A DNA stretch of 64,000 nucleotides, from the NCBI RefSeq assembly GCF_000719115.1, contig NZ_JOEA01000022.1:172784-236783 (forward strand), in the 5' to 3' direction. The number at the start of each line of letters is the position of its first letter. Position 1 is the stretch's first letter. The stretch is from Lentzea albidocapillata (GTDB lineage: Bacteria; Actinomycetota; Actinomycetes; Mycobacteriales; Pseudonocardiaceae). The notes under the pieces are model-generated. The model saw nothing but the letters and a program-made list of their open reading frames with translations, had not been told where the DNA came from and did no database searches. Both the position numbers and the translations under genes were made by a program. Of this stretch, positions 1-8,778 are shown piece after piece.

Positions 1-275
1 TGGAGGCCCAGCAGCACGCCGCCGTCGTCGCCACCGGCCGTTCGGACTTCCCGAACCAGATCAACAACGTGCTGGCGTTCCCCGGCGTCTTCCGCGGCCT
101 GCTGGACGCGCACGCCCGCACCATCACGGACGCGATGCTGCTGGCCGCCGCGCAGGCCATCGCCGACGTGGTGGACGGCGACCGCCTCAACGCGTCGTTC
201 ATCGTGCCGTCGGTCTTCGACAGCACCGTTGCTCCGGCCGTGGCCGAAGCGGTGCGCAAGGCCGCGACTTCTTAG
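1..275 (+). CDS. NAD(P)-dependent malic enzyme, C-terminal part (5' end outside window)
   Basis: The window opens inside this gene, with the reading frame beginning at base 3. The visible 90 or so residues carry the malic-enzyme C-terminal signature: a TGRSDFPNQINN segment, then LAFPGVFRG, then an alpha-helical tail ending at a TAG stop. In this family the segment lines the NAD(P) domain; the enzyme decarboxylates malate to pyruvate in the cytoplasm. The N-terminal catalytic half cannot be seen, so cofactor preference and full length are unknown. The gene ends 48 bases before moaC and is probably a separate transcription unit. Confidence 0.88.
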   Translation, partial: EAQQHAAVVATGRSDFPNQINNVLAFPGVFRGLLDAHARTITDAMLLAAAQAIADVVDGDRLNASFIVPSVFDSTVAPAVAEAVRKAATS

Positions 276-323
276 GGATTTTCGGCACGGGCCGTTTCTG
301 CGGGCCAGGCATACGATCGCCGT

Positions 324-793
<470 letters not shown>

Positions 794-797
<4 letters not shown>

Positions 798-1264
798 AGG
801 CGGTGGTGATCACCGCGTCCAACCGTGCCGCAGCCGGGGTCTACGCCGATCGCAGCGGACCTCTGATCGTCGAGTGGCTTGAGGCGCGCGAGTTCTCGGT
901 TTCCGCGCCGGTCGTCGTGCCGGATGGTGATCCGGTGCGCGAGGCGCTGGCGGCCGCGGTGTCCGCCGGTGCCGATCTGGTGCTGACGACCGGCGGTACC
1001 GGCATCAACCCGACCGACCGGACCCCTGAGGCGACTCGTGCGGTGCTGGACTACGAGGTGCCGGGGCTGGCCGATGTGATCCGCATGTCCGGCTGGCCGC
1101 GCGTGCCGGGGTCCGTGCTGTCGCGTGGCGTCGCGGGGGTCGCCGGGCGGACGTTGATCGTGAACCTGCCCGGGTCGACCGGCGGGGTGCGGGACGGGCT
1201 GGAGGTGTTGTCGAGCGTGCTGGAGCATGCGCTCGACCAACTGCGTGGAGGTGACCACAAATGA
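794..1264 (+). CDS. mog: Molybdopterin adenylyltransferase, MogA/MoaB type
   Basis: This cytoplasmic enzyme adenylates molybdopterin before molybdate insertion. The 156-residue protein begins at GTG 794, overlapping the moaC stop. A longer in-frame reading from 551 would run through moaC and is rejected. The molybdopterin-binding TTGGTG motif is at residues 65-70, followed by NPTDRTPEA with the conserved Asp at 75, and NLPGSTGG lies further on, as in MogA/CinA-fold proteins. It overlaps moaE by four bases (ATGA). MogA (adenylation) and MoaB cannot be separated by eye in actinobacteria, and the name Mog follows mycobacterial usage. Confidence 0.93.
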
Positions 1265-1686
1265 GCGTGGTGCTGCGGGCCGTCGTGACCGAGGAGCCGT
1301 TGTCGGTGGAGGAGCACGCGGCCCTGGTCGGGTCTGACCGGGCCGGTGCTGTCGTCACCTTTTCCGGCGTCGTGCGGGATCACGATGGCGGGCGGGCGGT
1401 GCTGGAGTTGGAGTACCACTCGCACCCGTCGGCTTCGGATGTCGTGGCCGAGGTGGTTTCCGCCTTGGCTGCCAAGTACTCCGGGGTGCACGGGATCGCT
1501 GTGTCGCACCGGGTCGGGCCGTTGAAGATCGGTGATGTGGCGTTGGCCTGTGCGGTGGCCGCCGAGCATCGGGGGGAAGCGTTTTCCCTTTGTGCTGATC
1601 TGGTGGACGAGGTCAAGGCTCGGTTGCCGGTGTGGAAGAGGCAGGTTTTTCCTGGCGGCGAGGACGAGTGGGTCAACTGCCCCTGA
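1261..1686 (+). CDS. moaE: Molybdopterin synthase catalytic subunit MoaE
   Basis: MoaE is the large subunit of molybdopterin synthase. It transfers two sulfurs from the thiocarboxylated MoaD C-terminus to cyclic pyranopterin monophosphate. The 141-residue protein has the family landmarks FSGVVRDHDGG (near residue 34), LELEYHSHP, HRVGPLKIGD and the catalytic-lysine segment VKARLPVWKRQ close to the C-terminus. It starts inside the mog stop codon. Its partner MoaD is encoded separately on the other strand at 5417-5680. Codon use becomes richer in T-ending codons in the last 100 bases, next to a repeat unit at 1760. Confidence 0.96.
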   Translation: MSVVLRAVVTEEPLSVEEHAALVGSDRAGAVVTFSGVVRDHDGGRAVLELEYHSHPSASDVVAEVVSALAAKYSGVHGIAVSHRVGPLKIGDVALACAVAAEHRGEAFSLCADLVDEVKARLPVWKRQVFPGGEDEWVNCP

Positions 1687-1759
1687 ATCTCTGGCCGCGC
1701 GGGTCGGCTTGGGGGCGCTTGTCGCGTTCCAGCGGGGTTGGTTGCGTTGGAACGCGCGG

Positions 1760-1771
1760 GGTCGCCTTGCG
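1760..1771 (+). repeat. Isolated copy of the 12-bp GGTCGCCTTGCG repeat unit
   Basis: This exact 12-mer recurs in intergenic DNA near 25689, 37107, 55602, 63879 and 63945, always on the + strand. Here it stands alone in the moaE-rpf gap, without the double hairpin that follows it at 25.7 and 55.6 kb. Confidence 0.6.
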
Positions 1772-1799
1772 ATTGCCTGCCCAGCCCGGAAATGCAGGC

Positions 1800-1836
1800 A
1801 GGGACCTCACCGTCGGGGGGTAACGGTGAGATCCCT
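1800..1836. terminator. Hairpin terminator between convergent moaE and rpf
   Basis: A 14-base arm (1800-1813) pairs with 1823-1836 with a single mismatch (AGGGAcCTCACCGT against ACGGTGAGaTCCCT) around a nine-base loop. It lies between two converging genes and has no U-tract, as is common in actinobacteria. It could serve both strands. Confidence 0.7.
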
Positions 1837-1908
1837 GGTCCTGTGTCAGCCCACGTCTACGGGCCGGCGATCGTGCGGCCGATCAGATCGGTCCGAGCCT
1901 GGAGAGGC

Positions 1909-2730
<822 letters not shown>

Positions 2731-2771
2731 GACCGTACGTAACCGTCGAGCCCCTCACCAAATGTTTCGGG

Positions 2772-2789
2772 CTGTGATGCGCATCACAG
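2772..2789. promoter_or_regulatory. CRP-type palindrome upstream of rpf
   Basis: CTGTGATGCGCATCACAG is a perfect 18-bp palindrome with the exact CRP core TGTGA-N6-TCACA. It sits just upstream of the predicted riboswitch start, on the promoter side of the rpf leader. Mycobacterium tuberculosis CRP (Rv3676) controls rpfA through the same kind of site. The window has no crp gene, so the trans-acting factor is inferred. Confidence 0.75.
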
Positions 2790-3017
2790 TAACGGTTTGG
2801 AACGTTGTGAAGAGCCTACAAAACCGCAGCTCAAAGGCGTCGTTATCGGTCCGTTTCCATTCTGAGATCGACCGAGATCTATTACGGAAAGTGAGGCGTG
2901 GCTCACGCGTGTCGAGCCGTCGGAGGCGGCCGTTCACGGTCGAGCGGTGGCCATCGGCGGCCTCGCGCCCGCAGTGCCCGATCGACTGGTGAAGATCTAC
3001 TGGCCAAGATCAGGGCC

Positions 3018-5453
3018 ATGAGGATCGAGGCGCTCCGACAGGCTCTGGCCGCCACGCCGGGTCAGCCCGTGCCGTTCGACGAGCTGATCGACGCCGTCTG
3101 GCCCGCGGACCGGCCGGCGAACCCCAGGCAGGCACTGCGCAACCTCGTACAACGGCTGCGCGCCACCGAACAGGTCATCACCGAGCCCTCTGGGTATCGG
3201 CTGGTCGTGCGCAAGCCGGGGCCGCGTCAGCTGCCCGCTGACCTGCCGGACTTCGTCGGGCGTGACGAACAGATGGCCCGAGCGCTGGACAGCCGGGCCC
3301 CGATCCTCGCCATCACCGGGCCGCCGGGGATCGGCAAGACCTCGCTCGCGGTTCACATCGCACACCGGCTGAGCGAGCGCTTCCCGGACGGCCAGCTCCA
3401 CGTGAACCTCCGCGCGTTCTCGGAGGGTGATCCGGTGACCGCGGAGCAGGCGCTGTCGCGGTTCCTGCGCGCGCTCGGTGCCGAGCAGGTCCCGGTGGAC
3501 CTCGACGCGCAGATCGCCCTGTACCGGCAGCTGACGGCGGACCGCGCGGTGCTCGTGGTGATCGACAACGCCGAGCGCGACCAGATCGGTCCGCTGCTCC
3601 CGGCGGGAGGAAGGTCTCAGGCGATCGTCACCAGCCGGACCGATCTGCCCGAGCACGAGCAACTCCTGGTCGGTGTCCTCGCGGAGAACGAGGCCCAGGC
3701 ACTGCTCGACAACATGAGCGTCGCCGGCGGGCCCGGCGATCGCGCGGAACTGATCCAGCTGTGCGCCCACCTCCCGCTCGCGTTGCGCATCGCCGCAGCG
3801 AACCTGATGGATCGGGACATCGGCGACTACCTCGCTGACCTGCGTGGCGAGGGCAGGCTGGAAGCGCTGGAGATCGAGGACGACGCGGCCGTCCGAGCCA
3901 CCTTCGAGCTGTCCTACCTGGCTCAACCGCAATTGTCCCAACGGCTGTTCCGGCTGCTGGGTCAGGTGCCGGGCCCCGACTTCTCGGTCGAGGGCGCCAC
4001 AGCGTTGCTCGGCCAGGAGGCTGCGGTCGCACTGGGACAACTCGTCACCGCGAACCTCGTGCAACGCTCTGCGGGGCGGTACAGCCTGCACGACCTGCTC
4101 AGGGTGTACGCGCGCCGTCTCGGCGCGCCCGCACCAGCCCGGTTGCACGAGTACTACCTGATGAACGCCGACGCGGCGGGCCGCATGCTGAACCCGGAGT
4201 TGCACCGGATGGCGATGCCGCGGATCTCGGCGGATCTGCCCGCGCACGACGTGAGCGACATGCCGCGCGCGCTCGCCTGGCTCGACGCCGAGCGCGCGAA
4301 CGTGGTCGCCGCCGTGCTCGCTGCGGGAGACCAGCCGATCGCCTGGCAACTGGCCGACTCGATGCGCGCGTACTTCCTGCACCACGCCGCGAACGCGGCC
4401 GACTGGCACGTGGCCGCCCAAGCCGGCCTGAGGGCGGCGAGGCGCCTCGGTGACACCGCCGCCGAGGCGGGCATGCGCGGCTCCCTCGGTCTCGCGCACT
4501 GGCGGTCGGGGAGGTTCGTCGACGCGCTGCCCGAGTACGAGCGCGCGGTCGCGCTGGCCCGTGAGAGTGCCGACCTCGACTCCCTGGCGCCGTACGTCGG
4601 AAATCTCGGCATCATCCACTGGGAGCTCGGCAACCTGGCCGAGGCAGCGGCCACGATGCACGAGTCGCTGGGCATCACCCGCACCGCGAACACGCTGTTC
4701 AACCTGTGCTGCGTCCTCACCGACCTCGGCCCCCTGGAACTCGCGGTCTCCCGCTGCGAGGAGGCGTTGCGGATGGCGGTCGAGACGAAGCTGACCGCGG
4801 GCATCGCGTTCTGCCTGCACGGCCTCGTGATCGCCCACCTCTTCATCGGCGACCTGGGCCAGGTGGCGAGGTACCTGGACGAGGTGGAGCCTCTGACGAC
4901 CCCCGAGCTCGGTCCGACGTTCGAATCCCGCGTCCTGGACGCCCGCGCGTTCCTCCTGCTCGAACAGAACCGGCTGGAAGAAGCCGAGACCGTCGGCCGG
5001 CAGGCGGTCGACGTCGCGGCCGGTGCCGCGAAGGACATGGCCGAAGCGGACGCGCGTGCCACGCTCGGCACGGTGCTGCGGCGGCTCGGGCGGACCAGCG
5101 AGGCCCTCGCGCAGCACGAGCAGGCGCTGGTCGGGTGCCGGGGCGCGGCGTTCGCGCGCGGTGAGGTCCAGGCGCTCACCGGGCTGGCGGCCGACCACCG
5201 CGTGCTGGGGAACCTGCGTGCGGCGTTGCTGTGCGCCACCGAGGCGAACAAGATCGCGGAGCGCGGGCAGTTGCGGGTCCGCCGGGTGCAGGTCGAGGCT
5301 GAGCTCGCGGAGATCCACCTGGCGGCGGGAGACGCCGTGGAGGCGGAACGGCACAGGCTTCGGGCGGTAGAGCTGGCGCGCGAGGCCGGTCGCCTGGCGT
5401 GGGTGGAGAGGTTGGGTCAGCCGCCCGCGAACGGCGGCAGCACGTCCAGCTGA
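3018..5453 (+). CDS. STAND (NB-ARC) ATPase regulator with short winged helix and TPR repeats (AfsR/SARP-like)
   Basis: An 811-residue cytoplasmic signal-transduction ATPase. Residues 1-65 match the second half of the AfsR/SARP winged helix (PFDELIDAVWP ... ALRNLVQRLR ... PSGYRL), but the bacterial transcriptional-activation (BTAD) domain is absent. An NB-ARC module follows: FVGRDEQ (79-85), Walker A GPPGIGKT (101-108), Walker B VLVVIDNAE and CAHLPLALRI. The rest is a run of helical TPR-like repeats. The ATG at 3018 follows AGGG; longer readings upstream look non-coding. It lies between rpf and moaD, where the mycobacterial locus has nothing, so it looks like an insertion. Its target genes are unknown. 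Confidence 0.8.
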   Translation: MRIEALRQALAATPGQPVPFDELIDAVWPADRPANPRQALRNLVQRLRATEQVITEPSGYRLVVRKPGPRQLPADLPDFVGRDEQMARALDSRAPILAITGPPGIGKTSLAVHIAHRLSERFPDGQLHVNLRAFSEGDPVTAEQALSRFLRALGAEQVPVDLDAQIALYRQLTADRAVLVVIDNAERDQIGPLLPAGGRSQAIVTSRTDLPEHEQLLVGVLAENEAQALLDNMSVAGGPGDRAELIQLCAHLPLALRIAAANLMDRDIGDYLADLRGEGRLEALEIEDDAAVRATFELSYLAQPQLSQRLFRLLGQVPGPDFSVEGATALLGQEAAVALGQLVTANLVQRSAGRYSLHDLLRVYARRLGAPAPARLHEYYLMNADAAGRMLNPELHRMAMPRISADLPAHDVSDMPRALAWLDAERANVVAAVLAAGDQPIAWQLADSMRAYFLHHAANAADWHVAAQAGLRAARRLGDTAAEAGMRGSLGLAHWRSGRFVDALPEYERAVALARESADLDSLAPYVGNLGIIHWELGNLAEAAATMHESLGITRTANTLFNLCCVLTDLGPLELAVSRCEEALRMAVETKLTAGIAFCLHGLVIAHLFIGDLGQVARYLDEVEPLTTPELGPTFESRVLDARAFLLLEQNRLEEAETVGRQAVDVAAGAAKDMAEADARATLGTVLRRLGRTSEALAQHEQALVGCRGAAFARGEVQALTGLAADHRVLGNLRAALLCATEANKIAERGQLRVRRVQVEAELAEIHLAAGDAVEAERHRLRAVELAREAGRLAWVERLGQPPANGGSTSS

Positions 5454-5680
5454 GAACCGGCGGGCACGCGCACCGACGTGTCGCGCACCGCGACGCCGTC
5501 CAGCAGGAAGCTCGACGCGGCGAGGACCTTGCCGAGCTTCGAGCCGTGCCGTTCGCCGATGGTGCTCACCACGAGCGCCACGGTCGGTTCGGAGTCGTCG
5601 AGCTGCAGGTCCTCGTCGGCCACCCCGGCCGCGGCCCGCGCACCTGCGAAGTAGCGGATCTTCACGGCCGTCACTGTCAT
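5417..5680 (-). CDS. moaD: Molybdopterin synthase sulfur carrier subunit MoaD
   Basis: A ubiquitin-fold sulfur carrier of 87 residues that ends in the required Gly-Gly (PFAGG), the site of adenylation and thiocarboxylation. VKIRYFAGARAAAG near the N-terminus and LLDGVAVRD are typical of MoaD. The ATG at 5680 overlaps the moaA TGA. However, GGAGG lies immediately before that ATG and six bases before a GTG two codons in (5674), so GTG 5674 may be the real start. It partners MoaE, encoded at 1261. Its 3' end overlaps the convergent STAND gene by 37 bases. Confidence 0.93.
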   Translation of the reverse strand: MTVTAVKIRYFAGARAAAGVADEDLQLDDSEPTVALVVSTIGERHGSKLGKVLAASSFLLDGVAVRDTSVRVPAGSQLDVLPPFAGG

Positions 5681-6726
5681 CCTCCGATGGCGCTCATGGG
5701 CCGGTCGGGCTGGGAGAAACCCGCGTCGTTGATGCCGTGACCGGCCGCCTTGGCCCACATCGTGGCACGCCAGGCGTCGGCGATCGCGGCGTCGGGGGAG
5801 CCGTCGCGCAGCAGCGTGCGCAGGTCGGTCTCGCCCTGGCTGAACAGGCAGTTGCGGATCTGGCCGTCCGAGGTGAGCCGGGTGCGGTCGCAGGCGGCGC
5901 AGAACGGCCTGGTCACCGACGCGATCACGCCGACGACCGCGGGGCCGTCGTCGACCAGCCAGCGTTCGGCCGGTGCACCGCCGCGCGGCACCTCCGACGG
6001 GGTCAGCGTGAACGCGGTCGAGAGCATCGTGAGGATCTCATCGGCCGTGACCATGTTCGTGCGCGTCCAGCCGTGCTGCGCATCGAGCGGCATCTGTTCG
6101 ATGAACCGCAGCTGGTAGCCGTTCTCGACGCAGAACCGCAGCAGCGGGACGGCCTCGTCGTCGTTCAGTCCGCGCATCAGCACGGAGTTGACCTTCACCG
6201 GCTCCAGCCCGGCCGCGCGGGCGGCGTCGAGGCCGTCCAGCACGTCCGTGATGCGGTCGCGCCTGGTCAGCGTCGCGAACCTGTCCGGGTCGAGGGTGTC
6301 GAGCGAGACGTTGATCCGGTTCAGGCCGGCGTCCTTCAACGACTGCGCGCGCCGCGAGAGCCCGATGCCGTTCGAGGTCATCGACATGCGCGGACGCGGT
6401 TCGAGCTCGGCCGTCGCGGCGATGACCTGCTCCAGGCCCCGGCGCAGCAACGGCTCGCCGCCGGTGAACCTGATGTCCGAGACGCCCAGGTCGACCACGG
6501 CGATGCGCATCAGCCGGATCAGCTCGGCGTCGGTCAGTAGCTCGTCCTTCTGCAACCAGTCGAGGCCCTCGGCGGGCATACAGTAGGTGCAGCGCAGGTT
6601 GCACCGGTCGGTCAGCGAGACCCGGAGGTCCTTCGCCACCCGCCCGAACCTGTCGACGAGCAGCGGCGTGTCCGGACGTGCGGACGCGTCCGGGGTGCCG
6701 CGCACGATGGGTAGTCCCAACTCCAC
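5677..6726 (-). CDS. moaA: GTP 3',8-cyclase MoaA (radical SAM)
   Basis: The first molybdopterin enzyme, a radical-SAM protein that rearranges GTP. From GTG 6726 (AAGG eight bases before) it has 349 residues. CNLRCTYC (C42, C46, C49) holds the SAM cluster. GGEP lies further in, and the C-terminal cluster motif CAACDRTRLTSDGQ ... C binds substrate. The protein ends in Gly-Gly, needed for catalysis in MoaA. In-frame sequence upstream to 7197 runs antisense through the marR gene and is not used. moaA and moaD form one reverse operon, with their start/stop codons overlapping. Confidence 0.96.
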   Translation of the reverse strand: MELGLPIVRGTPDASARPDTPLLVDRFGRVAKDLRVSLTDRCNLRCTYCMPAEGLDWLQKDELLTDAELIRLMRIAVVDLGVSDIRFTGGEPLLRRGLEQVIAATAELEPRPRMSMTSNGIGLSRRAQSLKDAGLNRINVSLDTLDPDRFATLTRRDRITDVLDGLDAARAAGLEPVKVNSVLMRGLNDDEAVPLLRFCVENGYQLRFIEQMPLDAQHGWTRTNMVTADEILTMLSTAFTLTPSEVPRGGAPAERWLVDDGPAVVGVIASVTRPFCAACDRTRLTSDGQIRNCLFSQGETDLRTLLRDGSPDAAIADAWRATMWAKAAGHGINDAGFSQPDRPMSAIGG

Positions 6727-6828
6727 TGCTGTCACCTTGTTTAGCTTAATGAACAACCTCTTGTAGGTGACCCCACAAACGAGGTTTCTCACTATCCGCC
6801 CGTTTGGAGCACTCTGACAACCAAATGT

Positions 6829-6841
6829 CTTAGCGGCTAAG
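6829..6841. promoter_or_regulatory. CTTAGC-N-GCTAAG inverted repeat before marR
   Basis: A 13-bp perfect inverted repeat ends one base before the first ATG of the MarR gene and lies in the moaA-marR divergent promoter region. The position suggests autoregulation. A TTTAGCTTAA sequence near 6740, just upstream of moaA, shares the TTAGC half and could be a second site. Confidence 0.5.
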
Positions 6842-7297
6842 ATGTTCAATATGGAACCTGAGGTGCTGGAAAGGTTCACCTGGTACATGCGGGAGCAGAG
6901 CGCGCTCACCGTCATGTTCCACGCTCGGGTCGCCGAGCAGATGGGCCTGTCCGCGACAGACGAGAAGTGCCTCGATCTCGCCATGCGGGCGGACGGACCG
7001 CTCACCGCGGGCCGGATCGCCGACCTGTCCGGTCTCTCCACCGGTGCCGTCACGGGCGTGATCGACCGCCTCGAGCGTGCCGGGTATGTCCGTCGTGTCC
7101 GTGATCCCCATGACCGCCGCAAGGTCCTGGTCGAGGTCACGCCCGGTGACCTGGACAAGCTCGGCAAGCCGTTCGAGAAGGCCCGCGACAGCCTCATCGA
7201 GGTCCTCGGCCACTTCGACGACGACGAACTTCAGGTGATCGAGCGTTATCTCAAGCTCCAGACCGAGACGTTTCGCAAGCGCGTGATCGATACTTAG
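6842..7297 (+). CDS. MarR-family transcriptional regulator
   Basis: A 151-residue winged-helix repressor. The recognition region [45 protein letters not shown] (about residues 59-100) is textbook MarR, including the DxRxxxV wing. The N-terminal ENLRWYMREQ-type helix and C-terminal helices would form the dimer. Two starts are possible, ATG 6842 and ATG 6851; neither has a strong ribosome site, and a leaderless mRNA is possible. It precedes a HAD phosphatase by four bases and is divergent from moaA. The ligand is unknown. Confidence 0.9.
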   Translation: MFNMEPEVLERFTWYMREQSALTVMFHARVAEQMGLSATDEKCLDLAMRADGPLTAGRIADLSGLSTGAVTGVIDRLERAGYVRRVRDPHDRRKVLVEVTPGDLDKLGKPFEKARDSLIEVLGHFDDDELQVIERYLKLQTETFRKRVIDT

Positions 7298-7301
7298 GCC
7301 C

Positions 7302-8093
7302 ATGTGGCACTACTTGATGGACATGGACGGCGTCCTCGTGCACGAGGAGCACCTGATCCCGGGAGCGGACGAGTTCGTCGCGGAGCTGCGGGCGTCGGAG
7401 ACCCCGTTCCTCGTGCTCACGAACAACTCCATCTACACGCCACGGGACCTGCGCGCGCGCCTGCAACGCACGGGCCTCGACATCCCGGAGAAGTCCATCT
7501 GGACCTCGGCGCTGGCCACGGCGAAGTTCCTCGACTCTCAGCGCCCGAACGGCTCGGCGTTCGTCATCGGCGAGGCCGGCCTCACCACGGCGCTGCACGA
7601 GATCGGCTACGTGCTGACCGACCGCGACCCGGACTACGTCGTGCTCGGCGAGACCCGCACGTACAGCTTCACCGCGATCACCAAGGCCATCCGCCTGGTC
7701 GAGGAGGGCGCGAAGTTCATCGCGACCAACCCCGACTCCACCGGCCCGTCCCGCGAGGGCTCGCTGCCCGCGACCGGCGCCGTGGCGGCGTTGATCGAGC
7801 GCGCCACCGGCCGTGAGCCCTACTACGTCGGCAAGCCCAACCCGTTGATGATGCGCTCGGCCCTGCGCACCCTGGGCTCGCATTCCGAGCAGGCGCTGAT
7901 GATCGGCGACCGCATGGACACCGACGTGCGGTCGGGCCTGGAAGCGGGCCTGTCGACCATCCTCGTGCTGTCCGGGGTCTTCACCGCCGAGTCCGCCGAG
8001 ATGTTCCCGTACCGGCCGACGCGCGTGCTGAAGTCGATCGCGGAGCTCGTCGGTCACTCTGCGGACCCGTTCGGCGACTGGACGGCCGTCTAG
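7302..8093 (+). CDS. HAD-superfamily subfamily IIA hydrolase (NagD-like phosphatase)
   Basis: A 263-residue cytoplasmic phosphatase. Motif I is MDMDGVL near the N-terminus (nucleophile Asp and acid/base Asp). Motif II is LTNNS, the lysine motif is VGKPNP, and motif IV is [13 protein letters not shown]. The large IIA cap between motifs II and III is present ([19 protein letters not shown]). NagD relatives remove phosphate from nucleotide monophosphates, p-nitrophenyl phosphate or glycerol phosphate; the substrate cannot be told here. It is probably co-transcribed with the preceding marR gene. Its end overlaps the reverse gene at 8090 by four bases. Confidence 0.92.
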   Translation: MWHYLMDMDGVLVHEEHLIPGADEFVAELRASETPFLVLTNNSIYTPRDLRARLQRTGLDIPEKSIWTSALATAKFLDSQRPNGSAFVIGEAGLTTALHEIGYVLTDRDPDYVVLGETRTYSFTAITKAIRLVEEGAKFIATNPDSTGPSREGSLPATGAVAALIERATGREPYYVGKPNPLMMRSALRTLGSHSEQALMIGDRMDTDVRSGLEAGLSTILVLSGVFTAESAEMFPYRPTRVLKSIAELVGHSADPFGDWTAV

Positions 8094-8686
8094 CTCCTCC
8101 GCTGAGGCGAGCAGGTGGGCGCGCAGAGCAGCACGTCCGCGTGGTCCTTGGCGTCCGGGTTCAATCTGTAGGTGTACTCCGGACGCCCGTGCCGGCTCTC
8201 GTCCGTGAGGTCCCGCAGGAGATAGCCCGCCTCGAACAGCTCGGCCAACGGGGTTCGCACGCTCGTGCGTTCGCCCCAGACCTTGTCCAGCAACGCCTTG
8301 AGGGTGAAGGTTTGTTCGGGGGCTTCGTACATGGCCCTGAGCACCTGCTGATACGCCCGGCGGGGAGGCAGGGGTGAAAGCGGGCGTGACTCCTCGTCCT
8401 GTGGCCGCAGGAACGCGCGGACCGCGTCTTGCGCATCTGGTGCGATTCGGCAGCGGGCGACATCCCCGGTTTCGTCCTGGGACAGGAACTGCACCGCGCC
8501 GATGCGATCGAGCGTCTTGAGCGCACCCCGGACGGACGCGTCGGTGCGACTTGGTCCGCCTTGCATGACTTCGGCGATCGTCAGCTGCTCCGGAGAACTG
8601 TCGATGAGCTTGCGCAGGACATGTTGCTTCAGTGCCAGTCCGTGTGGCGAGAGAGCGTCGAGGGCGTTGCGGAGCTGGTCGTTCAT
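8090..8686 (-). CDS. Protein with two winged-helix-like segments, function unknown
   Basis: The 198-residue protein from ATG 8686 is not a family I recognise. Residues 20-70 ([38 protein letters not shown]) and about 120-175 ([34 protein letters not shown]) each look like a winged helix with a wing, so DNA binding is inferred. It is divergently arranged with the XRE-type gene at 8779, sharing a 92-bp promoter region with a 9-bp inverted repeat. Twenty-four in-frame residues upstream of the chosen start cross that repeat and are unlikely to be translated. Confidence 0.6.
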   Translation of the reverse strand: MNDQLRNALDALSPHGLALKQHVLRKLIDSSPEQLTIAEVMQGGPSRTDASVRGALKTLDRIGAVQFLSQDETGDVARCRIAPDAQDAVRAFLRPQDEESRPLSPLPPRRAYQQVLRAMYEAPEQTFTLKALLDKVWGERTSVRTPLAELFEAGYLLRDLTDESRHGRPEYTYRLNPDAKDHADVLLCAPTCSPQRRS

Positions 8687-8721
8687 GCCGCAATGCGACC
8701 ACCGATGGCATGATCCCGTAA

Positions 8722-8755
8722 GGAGGCAAACCAACTCCCGTCCGTATTTGCCTCC
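8722..8755. promoter_or_regulatory. GGAGGCAAA-N16-TTTGCCTCC inverted repeat in a divergent promoter
   Basis: Nine-base arms at 8722-8730 and 8747-8755 are perfectly complementary, with centres 25 bp apart. It lies between the starts of the two-winged-helix gene (minus) and the XRE/Nudix-like gene (plus). The spacing fits two half-sites on the same DNA face and suggests binding by one of the two flanking regulators. Confidence 0.6.
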
Positions 8756-8778
8756 CAAAGCCCGACTTGGAGCTCTTC

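Noticed and set aside
2997..5354. 785-residue open frame antisense to the STAND gene
   Set aside because: It is a mirror frame of a high-GC gene, Arg/Gly/Pro/His-rich, with no family resemblance.
6735..6840. Molybdenum-cofactor riboswitch before moaA
   Set aside because: The leader is only about 100 bases and shows none of the conserved stems; a MarR-type dyad is the only structure seen.
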